This document shows positions 42,950-54,521 of a stretch of 64,000 nt of DNA, piece after piece. The notes below the pieces were generated by a model. The model saw only the letters and a program-made list of their open reading frames with translations, ran no database searches and was not told the origin of the DNA. The translations under genes and the position numbers were made by a program. Numbering within the stretch: the stretch's first letter is position 1; every line of letters begins with the position of its first letter. The DNA is from Maniola hyperantus (Eukaryota; Arthropoda; Insecta; Lepidoptera; Nymphalidae), in NCBI RefSeq assembly GCF_902806685.2, contig NC_048541.1, positions 15,200,662-15,264,661 on the forward strand, read 5' to 3'.

Positions 42950-44230
42950 AGTGAACTGATTAACGAGGTCAGATAGCTGACTTGTCTCCTTGTCTCGATA
43001 CGGGGCCGTGTGGGGCCTGGGAAGTGGGAACATGGCTTTCCTGTACCTATTTAGGACCCAAAGATATGTTTTAGATATGTGCGGGATCCATTTGCGGTGT
43101 GATCGCATGAGCCCAACCCCTCTCGCCCCTGAGAGGGGACATCTGATCATCAATCTCCATCAGCGGTGGTCGGTAAGATGACCTCTTCTGAGGCCCTGCG
43201 ATACGCAAACTTCTTCTTGATTGCTTTCAGTCGTGTAAATTACTTAAAAATTCCTGTGAGAACTCCTTGGCTTCCCAGGATATCACTACCTCTATTATAA
43301 ATGCGAAAGTGTGTTTGTTTGTTGGTTAATATACCTACTTACGTTTTTTTTCAAAGCTTGAGCCTTAGAAGGCTCAGAGTTAGGTTAAAATCTATAGAGC
43401 GCACTCTGACTTTGCTTGGACTTAAGACAGAGTTAAAACGAGTCAGATGTATGTCTTTCACATAAGTCTATCTCGTTTTAACTCAATCTTAAGACTGAGC
43501 TAAGTCAAAGTGCACTCTATAGATCTCAGCCTTAGAAGCCTGAAAACCTTAATGCACACGGAAGAAGTCGTGGGCATCATCACTATATTATAAATGCGAA
43601 AGTGTGTTTCTTGGTTTGTTGGTTTATTAATTTTTTTGGTTTGTCCTTCAATCACGTCGCGACGGAGCGACGGATCGACGTAATTTTTTGCATGGTTAGA
43701 GTTAAAGACCTGGAGAGTGACACAGGCTACTTTTTATTCTGGAAAATCAAAGAATCAAACCACGGGAATTTTATAATGCTAGATCCACGCAGACGAAGTT
43801 GCACTTTCCTGGTCTTTGCACATGCAAAAAATCACGTCGATCCATTGCTCCGTTGCGACGTGATTGAAGGACCAACCAACAAACCAATAAACCAACAAAC
43901 AAACACTCTTTTGCATTTATAATAGGGGTAGTGATATCCTGGGCAGCCAAGGAGTTCCCACGGGAATTTTTAAGTAATCTACACGACTGAAAGCAATCAA
44001 GAAGAAGTTTGCGTATCGCAGGGCCTCAGAAGAGGTCATCTCACCGACCACCGCTGATGGAGATTGATGATCAGATGTCCCCTCTCAGGGGCGCGAGGGG
44101 ATGGGCTCACGCGATTACACCGCAAATGGATCCCGCATATATCCAAATTTGCAGTGATGGACAGTTTTCTTCTGGAAAAACCCCGCGATTATCTCTGACG
44201 TGGCGGAGAGTAATTGATCTTTTCAATAGT
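42950..44230. repeat. Nested foldback: large inverted repeat with two inner inverted repeats
   Basis: The outer arms, about 43045-43330 and 43875-44150, are inverted copies (CCTCAGAAGAGGTCATCT against AGATGACCTCTTCTGAGG). Within the spacer, 43391-43522 is a palindromic MITE, and 43567-43930 is a repeat C copy whose own ends are inverted. Short frames in both arms are shadows of one another. Confidence 0.75.
43391..43522. mobile_element. Palindromic MITE inside the foldback
   Basis: ATCTATAGAGCGCACTCTGA at the left is inverted near TGCACTCTATAGAT at the right; the inner core is shared with 35268-35405. Confidence 0.65.
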
Positions 44231-44244
44231 CGGGGTCAAATTAA

Positions 44245-44424
44245 TTTTTTTTTTTTTTTAAAGAATATTAGCCATGTTACATGACTAATATTCCCCTTTC
44301 CCCTCCAACTAAGCGTAAAGCTTGTGCTAGGAGTAGGTACGACAATAGTGCAACGGGCGGGGTTTGAACCGTCGACCTTTCGGTTTTCAGTCCACTCCTT
44401 TACCTGTTGAGCTATTGAGGGCTC
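44245..44424 (-). mobile_element. tRNA-Phe-derived SINE, copy 5
   Basis: Minus-strand copy with a T-run tail (44245-44260 region), B box and A box intact, and a one-base insertion near its 5' end (GAGGGCTC). Confidence 0.85.
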
Positions 44425-44649
44425 ATGAGGCAATTCGAATAGAAATAAAAATAGGTAAAGTATCGTCCCAGTAAAAACCTATGCGTATCTAGGTAAAAGA
44501 GGTAATTTAACAAAATAAAATTTTGAATCGAATGAATTCGGTATCATTGGTTGGGACTTGTGGGACGATAGTAATAACTTTTGACAGAAATTTGGCCAAA
44601 ATTTTTGTACGTACTTGTTTGGTATACTTTTACTAGAATTATTTATAAG

Positions 44650-44870
44650 CTATACTAGATGATGCCCGCGACTTCGTCCGCGTGGATCAGTTTTTATAAA
44701 CCCCGTGGGAACTCTTTGATTTTCCGGGATAAAAAGTAGCCTCTGTCCTTCCCCGGGATGCAAGCTATCTCTGTACTGAATTTCGTCAAAATCGGTTGAA
44801 CGGGTGGGCCGTGAAAGGCTAGCAGACAGACAGACAGACACACTTTCGCAGTTATAGTATTAAGTATGGA
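44650..44870 (+). mobile_element. Dispersed repeat C
   Basis: ACTAGATGATGCCCGCGACT through CTTCCCCGGGATGCAAGC to CACTTTCGCAGTTATAGTAT. Confidence 0.7.
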
Positions 44871-44995
44871 TATCATTGGCAGGGCTCCTTATGCATTTAT
44901 TTTATCCTACAGATTTCTTCTTATAAAATACTTGATTAAAATAATTGACGGCAACCATTGTCCATTGTACATTTAAACTCAATTAATGAAAAATA

Positions 44996-45140
44996 AACGT
45001 GTAGTGTGGGACGTCCTCCAGCACGATGGACCGACGATATAAAGAGGCTGGCGGGAAGTGGCTGGATGAGGAAGGCTGAGGACCGGGTGTGGTGGCGCTC
45101 TTTAGGGAAGGCCTATGTCCAACAGTGGACGTCCACAGGC

Positions 45141-45178
<38 letters not shown>
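44996..45178 (+). mobile_element. LINE 3' end with (GAT)n tail
   Basis: GGGACGTCCTCCAGCACGAT, then AAGGCCTATGTCCAACAGTG and about eleven GAT units. Confidence 0.7.
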
Positions 45179-45359
45179 GAAAAATAAAATACATATATTT
45201 TATGAAGCACGCTCAATGGTGACAATTAAAGGTGCGTAAACCCCGCGCCATTATCTATTATGTAGACTGTCTGTCGGTATGTCACGCACACTTGTCTTCA
45301 CTTTTTAAAATGAAATTATGTAGAGTTTTACAATATCTGATAAAATAGTGCAATTATTC

Positions 45360-45790
45360 AGGTCGTAGTGGAATTGACAGAGTGTATAAAACATGCGACG
45401 GCGTCCAGCGTACGCTTTTTGTTTTGATAGCTTAAATAATAATGCATTAATTAAAATAATAGCCGGAGCCATAACAAAACTAATTATTTATTGGATATTA
45501 TTGATAAATTATTGAGCTTTGTTCAACTATTTCGCTAATATTACACCGGCATAAATAATACGAGGCGCCGACCGCATGGAGGCCGCCAAAATAAAACATT
45601 ACAATAAAATTGAACGTTCAAATTTTAGCGTTAATTTTAAGTACGCATGAAATTTAGCGCATTACCGCTGAAAATTAAGCGCAATTTGGCAATATGGATA
45701 TAATAGGTATGATTGTGCAATTATTGCACGCAATACAAGCCGCTCCCTGCGGCTTTGCCTCAAAATGACGATTAGGAAAAGCGCGGCTCG
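45360..45790. other. Repeat-poor island, possible regulatory DNA
   Basis: Unique, with AATTAAT/TTATTGG words and no frame. Confidence 0.3.
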
Positions 45791-45823
45791 TATAATACTC
45801 ACACAATACCTAGCTACCTACCT

Positions 45824-45858
<35 letters not shown>

Positions 45859-46173
45859 TATGAACAACCCATCGCCGGCTCACTACAAAACACGGGTCTC
45901 CTCTCAGAATGAGAAGGGTTTTGGCCATAGTCTACCACGCTGGCTGGTTCACACACACACACACACACACACTTCACACACCTTTGAGAACATTATGGAG
46001 AACTTATGGCATGCAGGTTTCCTCACGATGTTTTCCTTCACCGTTAAAGCAAGTGATATTTAATTAATTAAAAACGCACATAACTCCAAAAAGCTAGAGG
46101 TGCGTGCCCGGGATCGAACCCCCGACCTCCGATTAGAAGGCGGACGTCCTAACCACTAGGCTATCACAGCTTA
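45824..46173 (-). mobile_element. tRNA-derived SINE B, complete copy
   Basis: Read on the minus strand: head GATAGCCTAGTGGTTAGGAC with B box GGGGTTCGATCCCGGGC, body GTGAAGGAAAACATCGTGAG, a (TG)n run, GAGAGGAGACCCGTG and a (GAT)n tail. It is the reference copy for the others in this window and resembles lepidopteran SINEs of the Metulj type. Confidence 0.8.
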
Positions 46174-46259
46174 CCTACCTACTTATATGTCAATTTTATT
46201 ATGTATTCAAAATAGGTAAGTATGTGGGGCTTATGAAAAATTATATAGAATGCCACAGA

Positions 46260-47420
46260 CGAATAACCCCAAATAGGAATATTAAAAAAAATGCCGGCCT
46301 GTCAATGTCGGAATTCCCCGCGTTTTTCCACACCACGATGTGCATTTTATCAGAAGCGATGTACCCGACATCTTCAATATGGAGGGCTATTCGACACCGA
46401 CTGAGTGGGCCATTCCCTCGCGCCAGTAGACAAGGGTTACTAAGTAAAAAAGCTTGCAGTGTCTTCGCCTAATTGGCCGTGAACTTTAGAGTCCCCGCAG
46501 ACTACAAACTTCCGATCGGCTATTCGTTTAGTAAATTAGGTATAAAACATATAAAGAAATCGACTAAAGTTCACTAAATTTCAACTCGATCACTAAAGTT
46601 AACTGGGGTGCTCAAAATCAACAATTCATAAATAATATTATGTCTAATAATATAATTAATCTAATGAGTAGCCCATTCACTTTTAAAGTCACTCAACTAG
46701 GTAGGCAAGCCGGCTAAAGCCTTCGCCAACTAAACGGTTTTATCGGAACCAACTGTTATTTATTCATGTTTTCTATTCTAAAATAAAATAGAATACTATA
46801 TGATTCTTGTTATTTAATCAAAGACTTATTGACATTATTTAATTAGCGAAACTCGAAAAACATACGCCGCCACAAGACAACAACAAAAGTATGTATTGCC
46901 ATCTTCAATTTTTATTTAGATTATTTAACTGGTTTTACGGCTCTGGGTTCTAACCTTTTTATTTAGATTTTAGTTACATTATTTCAATACCAACTATCGT
47001 ATAAAATGTCTTTAGTATGCGGATGCCTTTACTTTGACTAAAATAACAATTTTTGCCAACGTTTGCTGCAAGAATGTCAGTAGTCAACTCCCTACCCCAC
47101 TTCTACATAAACCATGTAAGCGATTAGCGTTCTATTGTCAAACGTAAAAAGGGTTAAAATCGCATGCAATCGGGGTAGTTGTTTAACTAAGTGTAGTGCA
47201 GGTCGTAAGTAAACGTTAGGGTGGGTAGAGAGCGCTCAATTGCGGTAAAATCATATCGGGTATGAAATAAATCAGCAAGTTATGCGGCGCCTTGGGACGG
47301 CTCATATTACGCCCCGATTCGTTATCTGCATTTTAAAATAAAATGGCCGCGCTATGGGAGTTGATGTGACGTTGACAGGTGCCCGCTGTCACAGCCGTTT
47401 ATGTTATTAAACCGTTCATT
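46260..47420. other. Long repeat-poor stretch
   Basis: No repeat family seen over about 1.1 kb; one 82-codon frame at 46224-46472 has no splice context or recognised motif. It could hold regulatory elements. Confidence 0.3.
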
Positions 47421-47830
47421 TTCGGATTACGATTAATATGAATGAAACTAGAATAAACCTGCTTTTGTTAGGCATTTGTTTGAATAAAGAATATAAATCA
47501 TGTCAGAGTTGCTCGTTTTAAATGTATTGTGACACTGCGTTGAATTGTATTCTATTGAAGAAACCAACATTGTAATCGTTTTTTTGTTTAAATAAATAAA
47601 TGTAATTATGTAAGTGTAATCTTTTATTTATTTGCATACCTACGCGAAATAATCTGCAAATTAATGGGCGATATTAGATGCATCTACTTAGTAGGAACAT
47701 ACTTACATACTTAATTTTGGGTTATTCGTCTGTGGTACGAATAGTGATAATAACCTAGAATCCAGAGCTGCAAAGTAGAAAATTATACGCATATAAATCG
47801 TAATTTATTTGGACAACACAAAATATGTAC

Positions 47831-47993
47831 AAGTCCCGCAAATTGCTAATGCGCGTGGCCGCCATCTTAGTGACGTCAGCACTAGACTGAAGTTTCGAGC
47901 TGATGGTATATTTTTATTTCGGATGACGTCAAAATGACGTCATTTCGATGTTAATGAGACATGGTTCCAGCGCAATAGCAATTTGCGGGACTT
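47831..47993. mobile_element. MITE with 24-bp inverted ends and TAC duplication
   Basis: AAGTCCCGCAAATTGCTAATG at the left matches the inverse at 47970-47993 with one mismatch; TAC is at 47828-47830 and 47994-47996. The centre contains TGACGTCA-type palindromes. Confidence 0.8.
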
Positions 47994-48439
47994 TACTAAA
48001 ATATATTGTAAGGAATAAATATAGGCAAAAGATAAAACAGAAGGTCCTCGTTTGGAAATAATACCCTTTTATAGTTTATTTGAGCTGCTTTCGGGAGTGA
48101 TGCTCAAACATAGACCCTGGGCCAATGTGACCCGGCCGAAACACATTCAGGGGTCAAGCACACTCGGTCCTTTGTATCCAAACACATATAGCGCCGTGCA
48201 TTAGCGAGGGATCCTTTTCTTGAGATTTTTTCGCCCTTCGGAGATGGGTTTCCGCACGCGGGGGGCTATTGAATGTCATTTTGATTTATACGGGTGTTTA
48301 TTTTACGTATTTTTCATATAGGACTATTTTTATTCAAATTTTGACAGGAAATATAGATATTGTTTAAGTAAAAGTATACAATATTTAGGTATTTTTGTTT
48401 TGTTTATATTTTGATAGTAATCAACAGCGTAGGTACCTA

Positions 48440-48585
48440 CAGTAGCGTGCAGGTCATAGAGGCATAAATGCACTGCTTACCCCAGTTGTAATAGCTTAAT
48501 GCAAATTTTACATTATGACCTGCCAGTAAACAGGTTCCTACCTAACTAATGCCTACCCTGGCTTCAAACCCTGTGCACGCCACTG
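48440..48585. mobile_element. hAT-like MITE, copy 1
   Basis: The ends CAGTAGCGTGCA and TGCACGCCACTG are inverted with one mismatch. The flanks GGTACCTA (48432-48439) and GTTACCTA (48586-48593) form an 8-bp duplication with one change, the hAT size. Confidence 0.8.
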
Positions 48586-48879
48586 GTTACCTACCAATTA
48601 TAATAAAAATAATCTCTAAAAATTTTCCTTGAATTATGGCTCTGAAAATCTACCAATCCTCATTAGTTAGTTTAAGTAAGAAAAAATCACGTAAAAACGT
48701 AAGCTTTTAGATCGAGCTGTTTGAGCTATGGATTGCTATGTCAATCAGTCAGTTTTTACTTTGATATAATATATAGAGCAGATCGAACAATGCTATGTAA
48801 AGGCTGTAACGTAAATGATAGTCAACATATTTTACTCCGCGCCCTGAAAGATAGATCGACGCGCGGTCAAAGCGAAAGG

Positions 48880-49060
48880 TTGTATGAAAAATGGTTCCGC
48901 TCGCCTTTAAAACCCATTTGCAAATGTAAACTGAGCTCAACCGGGATCGGGGGTGCCCCGAGATGGCCACTCCATCTATCTAAGTGGGCCTGACGGATGG
49001 TCCCGATACGACGTGACAATAGGATGACCCCGGACACATTTGTATGCTAATAGATTTCTT
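48880..49060. other. Repeat-poor GC-richer island
   Basis: Unique, with CTCAACCGGGATCGGGGGTG; the open frame at 48721-48993 has no recognised motif. Confidence 0.3.
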
Positions 49061-49630
49061 TTGGGATTCCGTGAGTTTGCGAAGACGTGAATGAAGTAGA
49101 TATTCACCTATTTCTGCTTTACAAAACGATGTTTACTTTAAAAAAACTGGCTCGCGCACTACAGTCGCATTGTTTTGACATTTTGCATAATAAACCAAAA
49201 ACTATTATGCATAAAAATAAATAAAAATCCGTTTTAGAATGTATAGGTAAAGCCCTTTTAAAACCCCTTTAAAAGTAGCCTAAAAACATCTTGGTTTTTA
49301 TATTTTAAAAGCTCTCAAATATCGGCAACTGCAATGAACGCTGACGTCACGCTCTACTCTCCGCAGCGGTATAACTAGTGGTTTCGAAATAGAAACATAT
49401 TGATTTCTTTACTATAATACCCATCAGCCACTGGCGGTACGCCGTGAAAGGCTTTATGTCTCTAAAAACTGACTAATGATGTATATTTTTCTTTTAATTT
49501 TATTTGTCTAATCTTTTGGTTGAATATTTGAAGAATACTCGTGGTTTTACGTCGCTCTAAATTGGACCAAATGTTTTTAGCTCTGCTTTTTGTTATTTTA
49601 ATTTTTAATTTATTTTAGCTTAGGCATAGA

Positions 49631-49975
49631 TCTAAGACTACTCTAGCCTAGTGGTTAACCACTAGGCTAGAGTAGTCTTAGAGTAGACGTCGACGTTTAT
49701 TCGGGAGGTCGGGGGTTCGATCCCGGGCATGCACCTATTCGGATTATGTGCATTTTAAACAATTAAAGTATCACTTGCTTTAATGGTGAAGGAAAACATT
49801 GTGAGGAAACCTGTATAAACTGACAGGTTCTCAAAAGTGTGCGAACTGCGAAGTCTGCTAATCAACACTAGGCCAGCGTGGCAGCTTGTGACCTAAACCC
49901 TTCACATTCACAGAGGGAACCCGTGCTCGTAATGGGTTGGTGATAAGTTGATCATGATGATGATGATGATTAATT
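49631..49975 (+). mobile_element. tRNA-derived SINE B with palindromic 5' tip
   Basis: After a 52-bp perfect palindrome (49631-49682) the SINE continues with GGTCGGGGGTTCGATCCCGG, body and (GAT)n tail. The palindrome includes the tRNA-like start CTAGCCTAGTGGTTAA. Confidence 0.8.
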
Positions 49976-50177
49976 ATATTCGTTGGCAGATTGGGTGGCG
50001 GGCATTTGGGTTCGATTAAATGCATCACGGCATAATGACGTCATCCATCAAGACAAGTTGACAGCTGCAGGCGACACCGATTCCATTACAAGATACCGGC
50101 CTAGTTGGCAATTATGAGTTCTTCACCGTTATAATTAAGTTTTTAATGAAAAATTTCTTGAACTTTTATGTCTTGAG

Positions 50178-50554
50178 TAATTGGGTATTTGATTCCAATT
50201 TTTTTATTACTTTATTATAAACTAGGATAAAAATAATGACGTAAACTGAAAAAACTAATTAAATCGATCAAATAACAAAAAAGTTATAAGCATTTAAATA
50301 TTTCTGATTAGACAGAGCGATATAGCATTTTGACGTCACACATAACTAATGCAATAGTAGCTTCGTGCGGTTTCATACAAATTTTCGTTTTGCGATAAAG
50401 GGATAGAAGACCCTCCCACTCCAAAATTAAAATGCCTGTAACTTTGTAAATCTTTGTTGGATTTTTATATTTTTTTCAGCGTACGTCATTTTATCCTAGT
50501 TTATAATAAAGTAATAATATTTATCGAATTCAAGAGTAGGAAAATACCCAATTA
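50178..50554. mobile_element. MITE (AATTGGGTATTT ends), copy 2
   Basis: TAATTGGGTATTTGATTCC at the left and TACTCTTGAATTC-type sequence inverted at the right, ending ATACCCAATTA. It is inverted relative to 6092-6718 and lacks the internal insert. Confidence 0.75.
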
Positions 50555-50734
50555 TATACCTACTCGTATATATAAGACTTCAGAACTGGAAGCGCTGGTC
50601 AATTCTAAGCTTCAAGTTTGGCGTCTTAATAGCTGTCTTCTTATGCCTTTAAGCCCGATCCATCCAATGGTTTAAGCTGTGCGTCGATAGATCAGTCAGT
50701 TAGTTAGTCACTTTTTCCGTTTATAATATAGTTA

Positions 50735-50970
50735 CTAGCTTATACCCGCGACTTCATCCGCTTGGACTACACAAATGAAACCCCTGTTTTATCCCCTTAG
50801 GAGTTGAATTCTCAAAAATCCTTTCTTAGCGGATGTCTACGTCATATAATAGATATTTGCATGCCAAATTTCAGCCCGATCCGTCCAGTAGTTTGAGCTG
50901 TGCGTTGATAGATCAGTCAGTCAGTCAGCCAATTAGTCACTCAGTCACCTTTTCCTTTTACATATTTAGA
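50735..50970 (+). mobile_element. Dispersed repeat C, (CAGT)n subtype
   Basis: CTAGCTTATACCCGCGACTT to CCTTTTACATATTTAGATT. Confidence 0.7.
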
Positions 50971-50995
50971 TTTTGAAACCGACGGCAGGGGTGTC

Positions 50996-51032
50996 TATAT
51001 TATGGGTACAGGTATCAGGTACCCATAATATA
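50996..51032. repeat. 14-bp perfect hairpin, 9-nt loop
   Basis: TATATTATGGGTAC at 50996-51009 pairs with GTACCCATAATATA at 51019-51032. Confidence 0.9.
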
Positions 51033-51364
51033 AGTACAGACACATTTTCATTTCGTATTTATACATACTGTACTTCGATACTTAATACGATATTCGTAAA
51101 CTGAAAATGAAAATAAAACTGATTCATTTTATGGACCAGTTACGGTTCAGAAGTGGGATTGGATTAAATCGCGTGGTCCTTTAAAATAACTTAATAAAGT
51201 GCATCCAGCAGTGGCACCTGTAATTTGTGTATAATTGCATCAGAGACGGTCGAGAGCCCGTGCTTTATTTATTTGCTTTTTGCTACGGCTTTTTCAGAGC
51301 CTGACCATAGAGTAATTAAGTAAACGGAGGGACTACTTAGCGATAGTGAAGTTGTTTGTTTAAT

Positions 51365-51490
51365 AAAGAAGACTGGCTTCCCATAGCACAGGGAATCCTA
51401 GTTTGGGGGCCAGGAACTTTGCATTGCTACTACCAGGGTCATGTACTTATATATACCTTGTAATTTTTTTTATCAAATAAAGATTAATCA
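51365..51490 (+). mobile_element. Retroposon 3' tail, copy 2
   Basis: Contains AGTTTGGGGGCCAGGAACTT and ATCAAATAAAGATTAAT; inverse of the copy at 2059-2175. Confidence 0.5.
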
Positions 51491-51504
51491 CACAACATAG
51501 GTAT

Positions 51505-51730
51505 CTAAATATATAAAAGGAAAAGTTGACTGACTGTCTGACTGATCTATCAACGCACAGCTCCAACTACTGGACGGATCGGGCTGAATTTTGGCATGCA
51601 GATAGCTATTATGATGGTGCGGATCGCATCCGCTAAGAAAGGATTTTTGAAAATTCAACCACTTAAGGGGGTGAAATAGGGATTTGAAATTTGTGTAGTC
51701 GCGGACGAAGACGCGAGCATAAGCTAGTTA
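51505..51730 (-). mobile_element. Dispersed repeat C
   Basis: Inverted copy from ATATAAAAGGAAAAGTTGAC to GACGCGAGCATAAGCTAGTT. Confidence 0.7.
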
Positions 51731-51794
51731 TTTTTGTAAAGGCGAAAGTAATTTGTATTTGACAGTAATTTGTAACGACGACGGATTTGGCTGA

Positions 51795-51945
51795 AATTTT
51801 ACTGGTCTCTTCTCATAATGAGAAGGGTTTTGGCCAAAGTTCACCACGCTGGCAAAGTGCGGATTGACAGACTTACCACACCTTTGAGAACATTATGGAG
51901 AACTCTCACTATGCTAGATGTTTTCGTCCACCGTTAAAGCTTTTT
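51795..51945 (-). mobile_element. SINE B, 3' part
   Basis: CATAATGAGAAGGGTTTTGG to TTTTCGTCCACCGTTAAAGC; the head is missing. Confidence 0.6.
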
Positions 51946-52181
51946 TCCACGCACATGCAAACTGTGATGGAATCAACTCCCTTCGGCGGTGTTCCAATTT
52001 GATTACAACATGGGGTTATTCCCGGGCGGATCAACAAATCCCTGGAAGGCCGAAAACGCATTGGCGGTTCCTCTGGTACTGCAAATGTTAATGGGCAGCG
52101 GTAATATTACTTAACTAAAAACAGCCGTCATTCCATTAAAACAGTAGCAAGTTAAATCCAATAAAGCAATACCTCTAAGTT

Positions 52182-52388
52182 CATTTAGGGCTTTTAAAGC
52201 TGTTTACAGATTCTACGCAGGCCGACATTAAGAGCAGGCGCTGAGTAAAGATAAACAAAATGTTCTGCGGCGATGTAGGGCGCGGACGTGACAGGTGGCG
52301 CTAAGAGCTCGGGAATTGGCCGTAAGTAATCCGCGACCTGGCTTATCTGCTCCAGAACAAATAAAAAATACCTATCACGTAAAGCCTT
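52182..52388 (+). repeat. Duplicated segment, copy 1
   Basis: About 207 bp beginning CATTTAGGGCTTTTAAAGC. The second copy, offset by exactly 831 bp, differs at only a few bases. Confidence 0.92.
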
Positions 52389-52667
52389 TGAGTCTTTTGC
52401 TGTGATATACAATGTATGAGTACCAGCGGGGTGATTCGCTAACAATATCATAGACAACAATAGCCACCGAGCTCATTTGACATTATTTATTTTTAATCCA
52501 TTGAAGGTTTTTTATGAAAAAATATTTAAATATCACCTAGTGAAGCGGCAATGTAGAGCCAACCTATGTCAAACGAGTTTGGTGGCTATCATTTAGTGTT
52601 AGTCACTGAGTTAGCGAATCATTCCGATGGTTATCATCTCTTAACGTAATCCACTTATTTTCAAACT

Positions 52668-52910
52668 AGCTTATGCTCGCGACTTCGTCCGCGTGGACTA
52701 CAAAATTTCAAAACCCTATTTCACCCCCTTAGGAGTTGAATTTTCAAAAATCCTTTCTTAGCGGATGCCTACGTCATAATAGCTATCTGCATGCCAAATT
52801 TCAGCCCGATCCGTCCAGTAGTTTGAGCTGTGCGTTGATAGATCAGTCAGTCAGTCATTCAGTCAGTCAGTCAGTCACCTTTTCCTTTTATATATATAGA
52901 AGATAGAAGA
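52668..52910 (+). mobile_element. Dispersed repeat C, (CAGT)n subtype
   Basis: CTAGCTTATGCTCGCGACTT to CCTTTTATATATATAGAAG; it lies between the two duplicated segments. Confidence 0.7.
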
Positions 52911-53012
52911 TAGAAGAAGAAGATAGATGACCGGGTGGATTCAGTTTTTATAAATCTCGTGGGTTACAAGCTATCTCTGTACTAAATAGAATATGATTAT
53001 GGTGCTCGCAGA

Positions 53013-53219
53013 CATTTAGGGCTTTTAAAGCTGTTTATAGATTCTACGCAGGCCGACATAAAGAGCAGGCGCTGAGTAAAGATAAACAAAATGTTCTGCG
53101 GCGATGTAGGGCGCGGACGTGACAGGTGGCGCTAAGAGCTCGGGAATTGGCCGTAAGTAATCCGCGACCTAGCTTATCTGCTCCAGAACAAATAAAAAAT
53201 ACCTATCACGTAAAGCCTC
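53013..53219 (+). repeat. Duplicated segment, copy 2
   Basis: Same as 52182-52388, with changes such as GTTTATAG for GTTTACAG and CCTAGCTT for CCTGGCTT. Weaker similarity continues past the right end (TTTTGCTGTGAT). The sequence matches no TE family known to me. Confidence 0.92.
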
Positions 53220-53894
53220 CGTGAAACTGTTTTGCTGTGATCTTGTATGAGCATCTACCTTAAACTAGGTTGTCTTCTTCTTTTCTTGTTTGGTGGCTTT
53301 TTACTAGGTTGTCAGTCACCGTCTCAACGTAATACCTATTTGCATCAGCTTGTAATTGTGTAATATGTACGAATTGACAGTTTAAACGTAGTATGTTCAT
53401 ATTAGCTGTAACATAAAAATGCAACTCCTCAATATATCGAAGTAGGTTGCCTGCACATCGGATTGAAAGAGAGGTGATGCAAAATTATGTCTGTTAAGTA
53501 GTTAAGCAATACGATTAAGACAATAGTATGTAAGATTTCTTTATTGGTATTGTTAGCCCATAAGTTTTGTAGATCATAAGCCGGCTCTGAGTAAACATCT
53601 TTCACGGTTGCCGCATTTTATTATTACCTACGGTCTCAACATACTTCATGGCGACCAAGCCAATCGGACCAATTTAGTAAAATACTTCAAGTGAAATCAA
53701 GGAAAAACGGCAAGCAAATTATTTAAGAAAATCATTTCGGCGCAAGACCAATAATAATACCAGCTTCATAACTACAGCTGCTCAAAATACGAGAATCATC
53801 AGTCCATCGTCAACTCGGCCATCGCTGTGCGTCCAGGGTTATCCCGGCCACGACCAGGAGGTGTCCAGGGTGTTATATGTAGTAACATATAACA

Positions 53895-54112
53895 ATTACA
53901 AGCTGATACCCGCGACTTCGTTCGCGTGGATTTAGGTTTTTAAAAATCCCGTGGGAACTCTTTTATTTTCCGGGATAAAAAGCCTATGTCACTCTTCAGG
54001 TCTTTATCTATACCCATGCAAAAGATCACGTCAATCCGTTGCACCGTCGAGACGTGATTGAGAGACAAACCAACAAACAAACACACTTTCGCATTTATAA
54101 TAAGGGTACCTA
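53895..54112 (+). mobile_element. Dispersed repeat C, long subtype
   Basis: CAAGCTGATACCCGCGACTT to CGCATTTATAATAAGGGTAC. Confidence 0.7.
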
Positions 54113-54230
54113 TTGATTAATATTGTGTAAGAATTAGTAGTATATTATGTCAGTCTCAAGGTTTTTAACTATACCCATACAAAAAATCCGCCTTTTATGA
54201 AGCACGCTCGTAGCACACCTACATTGTCAT

Positions 54231-54376
54231 CAGTGTCGTGCAAGTTATAGAGGCATAAATGCATTGCTTACCCCACTTGTAATAGCTCAATGCATATTTT
54301 ACACTATGACCTGCTAGTAAACAGGTTCCTACCTAACTAATGCCTACCCTGGCTTCAAACCCTGTGCACGCCAATG
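54231..54376. mobile_element. hAT-like MITE, copy 2
   Basis: CAGTGTCGTGCAAG at the left, TGCACGCCAATG at the right, and flanks ATTGTCAT (54223-54230) and ATTGCCAT (54377-54384): an 8-bp duplication with one change. The same length and sequence as 48440-48585. Confidence 0.8.
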
Positions 54377-54521
54377 ATTGCCATCCCGACCTGTCGCGTA
54401 CTATACATAAAATAAACATATTCCTTTCATCGGCAAAATATAACCGTCGATCCATCAACATCATCTATTACAAGCGTTTCAAAAGAATGATACAGTGCAA
54501 CAATTTCCAATGTCCGCTGTT

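Noticed and set aside
43602..43922. 106-codon plus-strand frame
   Set aside because: It lies wholly inside a repeat C copy within the nested foldback.
45139..45177. CRISPR-like or satellite array
   Set aside because: It is a simple GAT microsatellite tail of a LINE; a eukaryotic genome gives no reason to expect CRISPR.
52194..52460. 88-codon minus-strand frame as a gene
   Set aside because: The duplicated copy at 53013-53219 does not keep a matching full frame, and the peptide matches nothing recognised.
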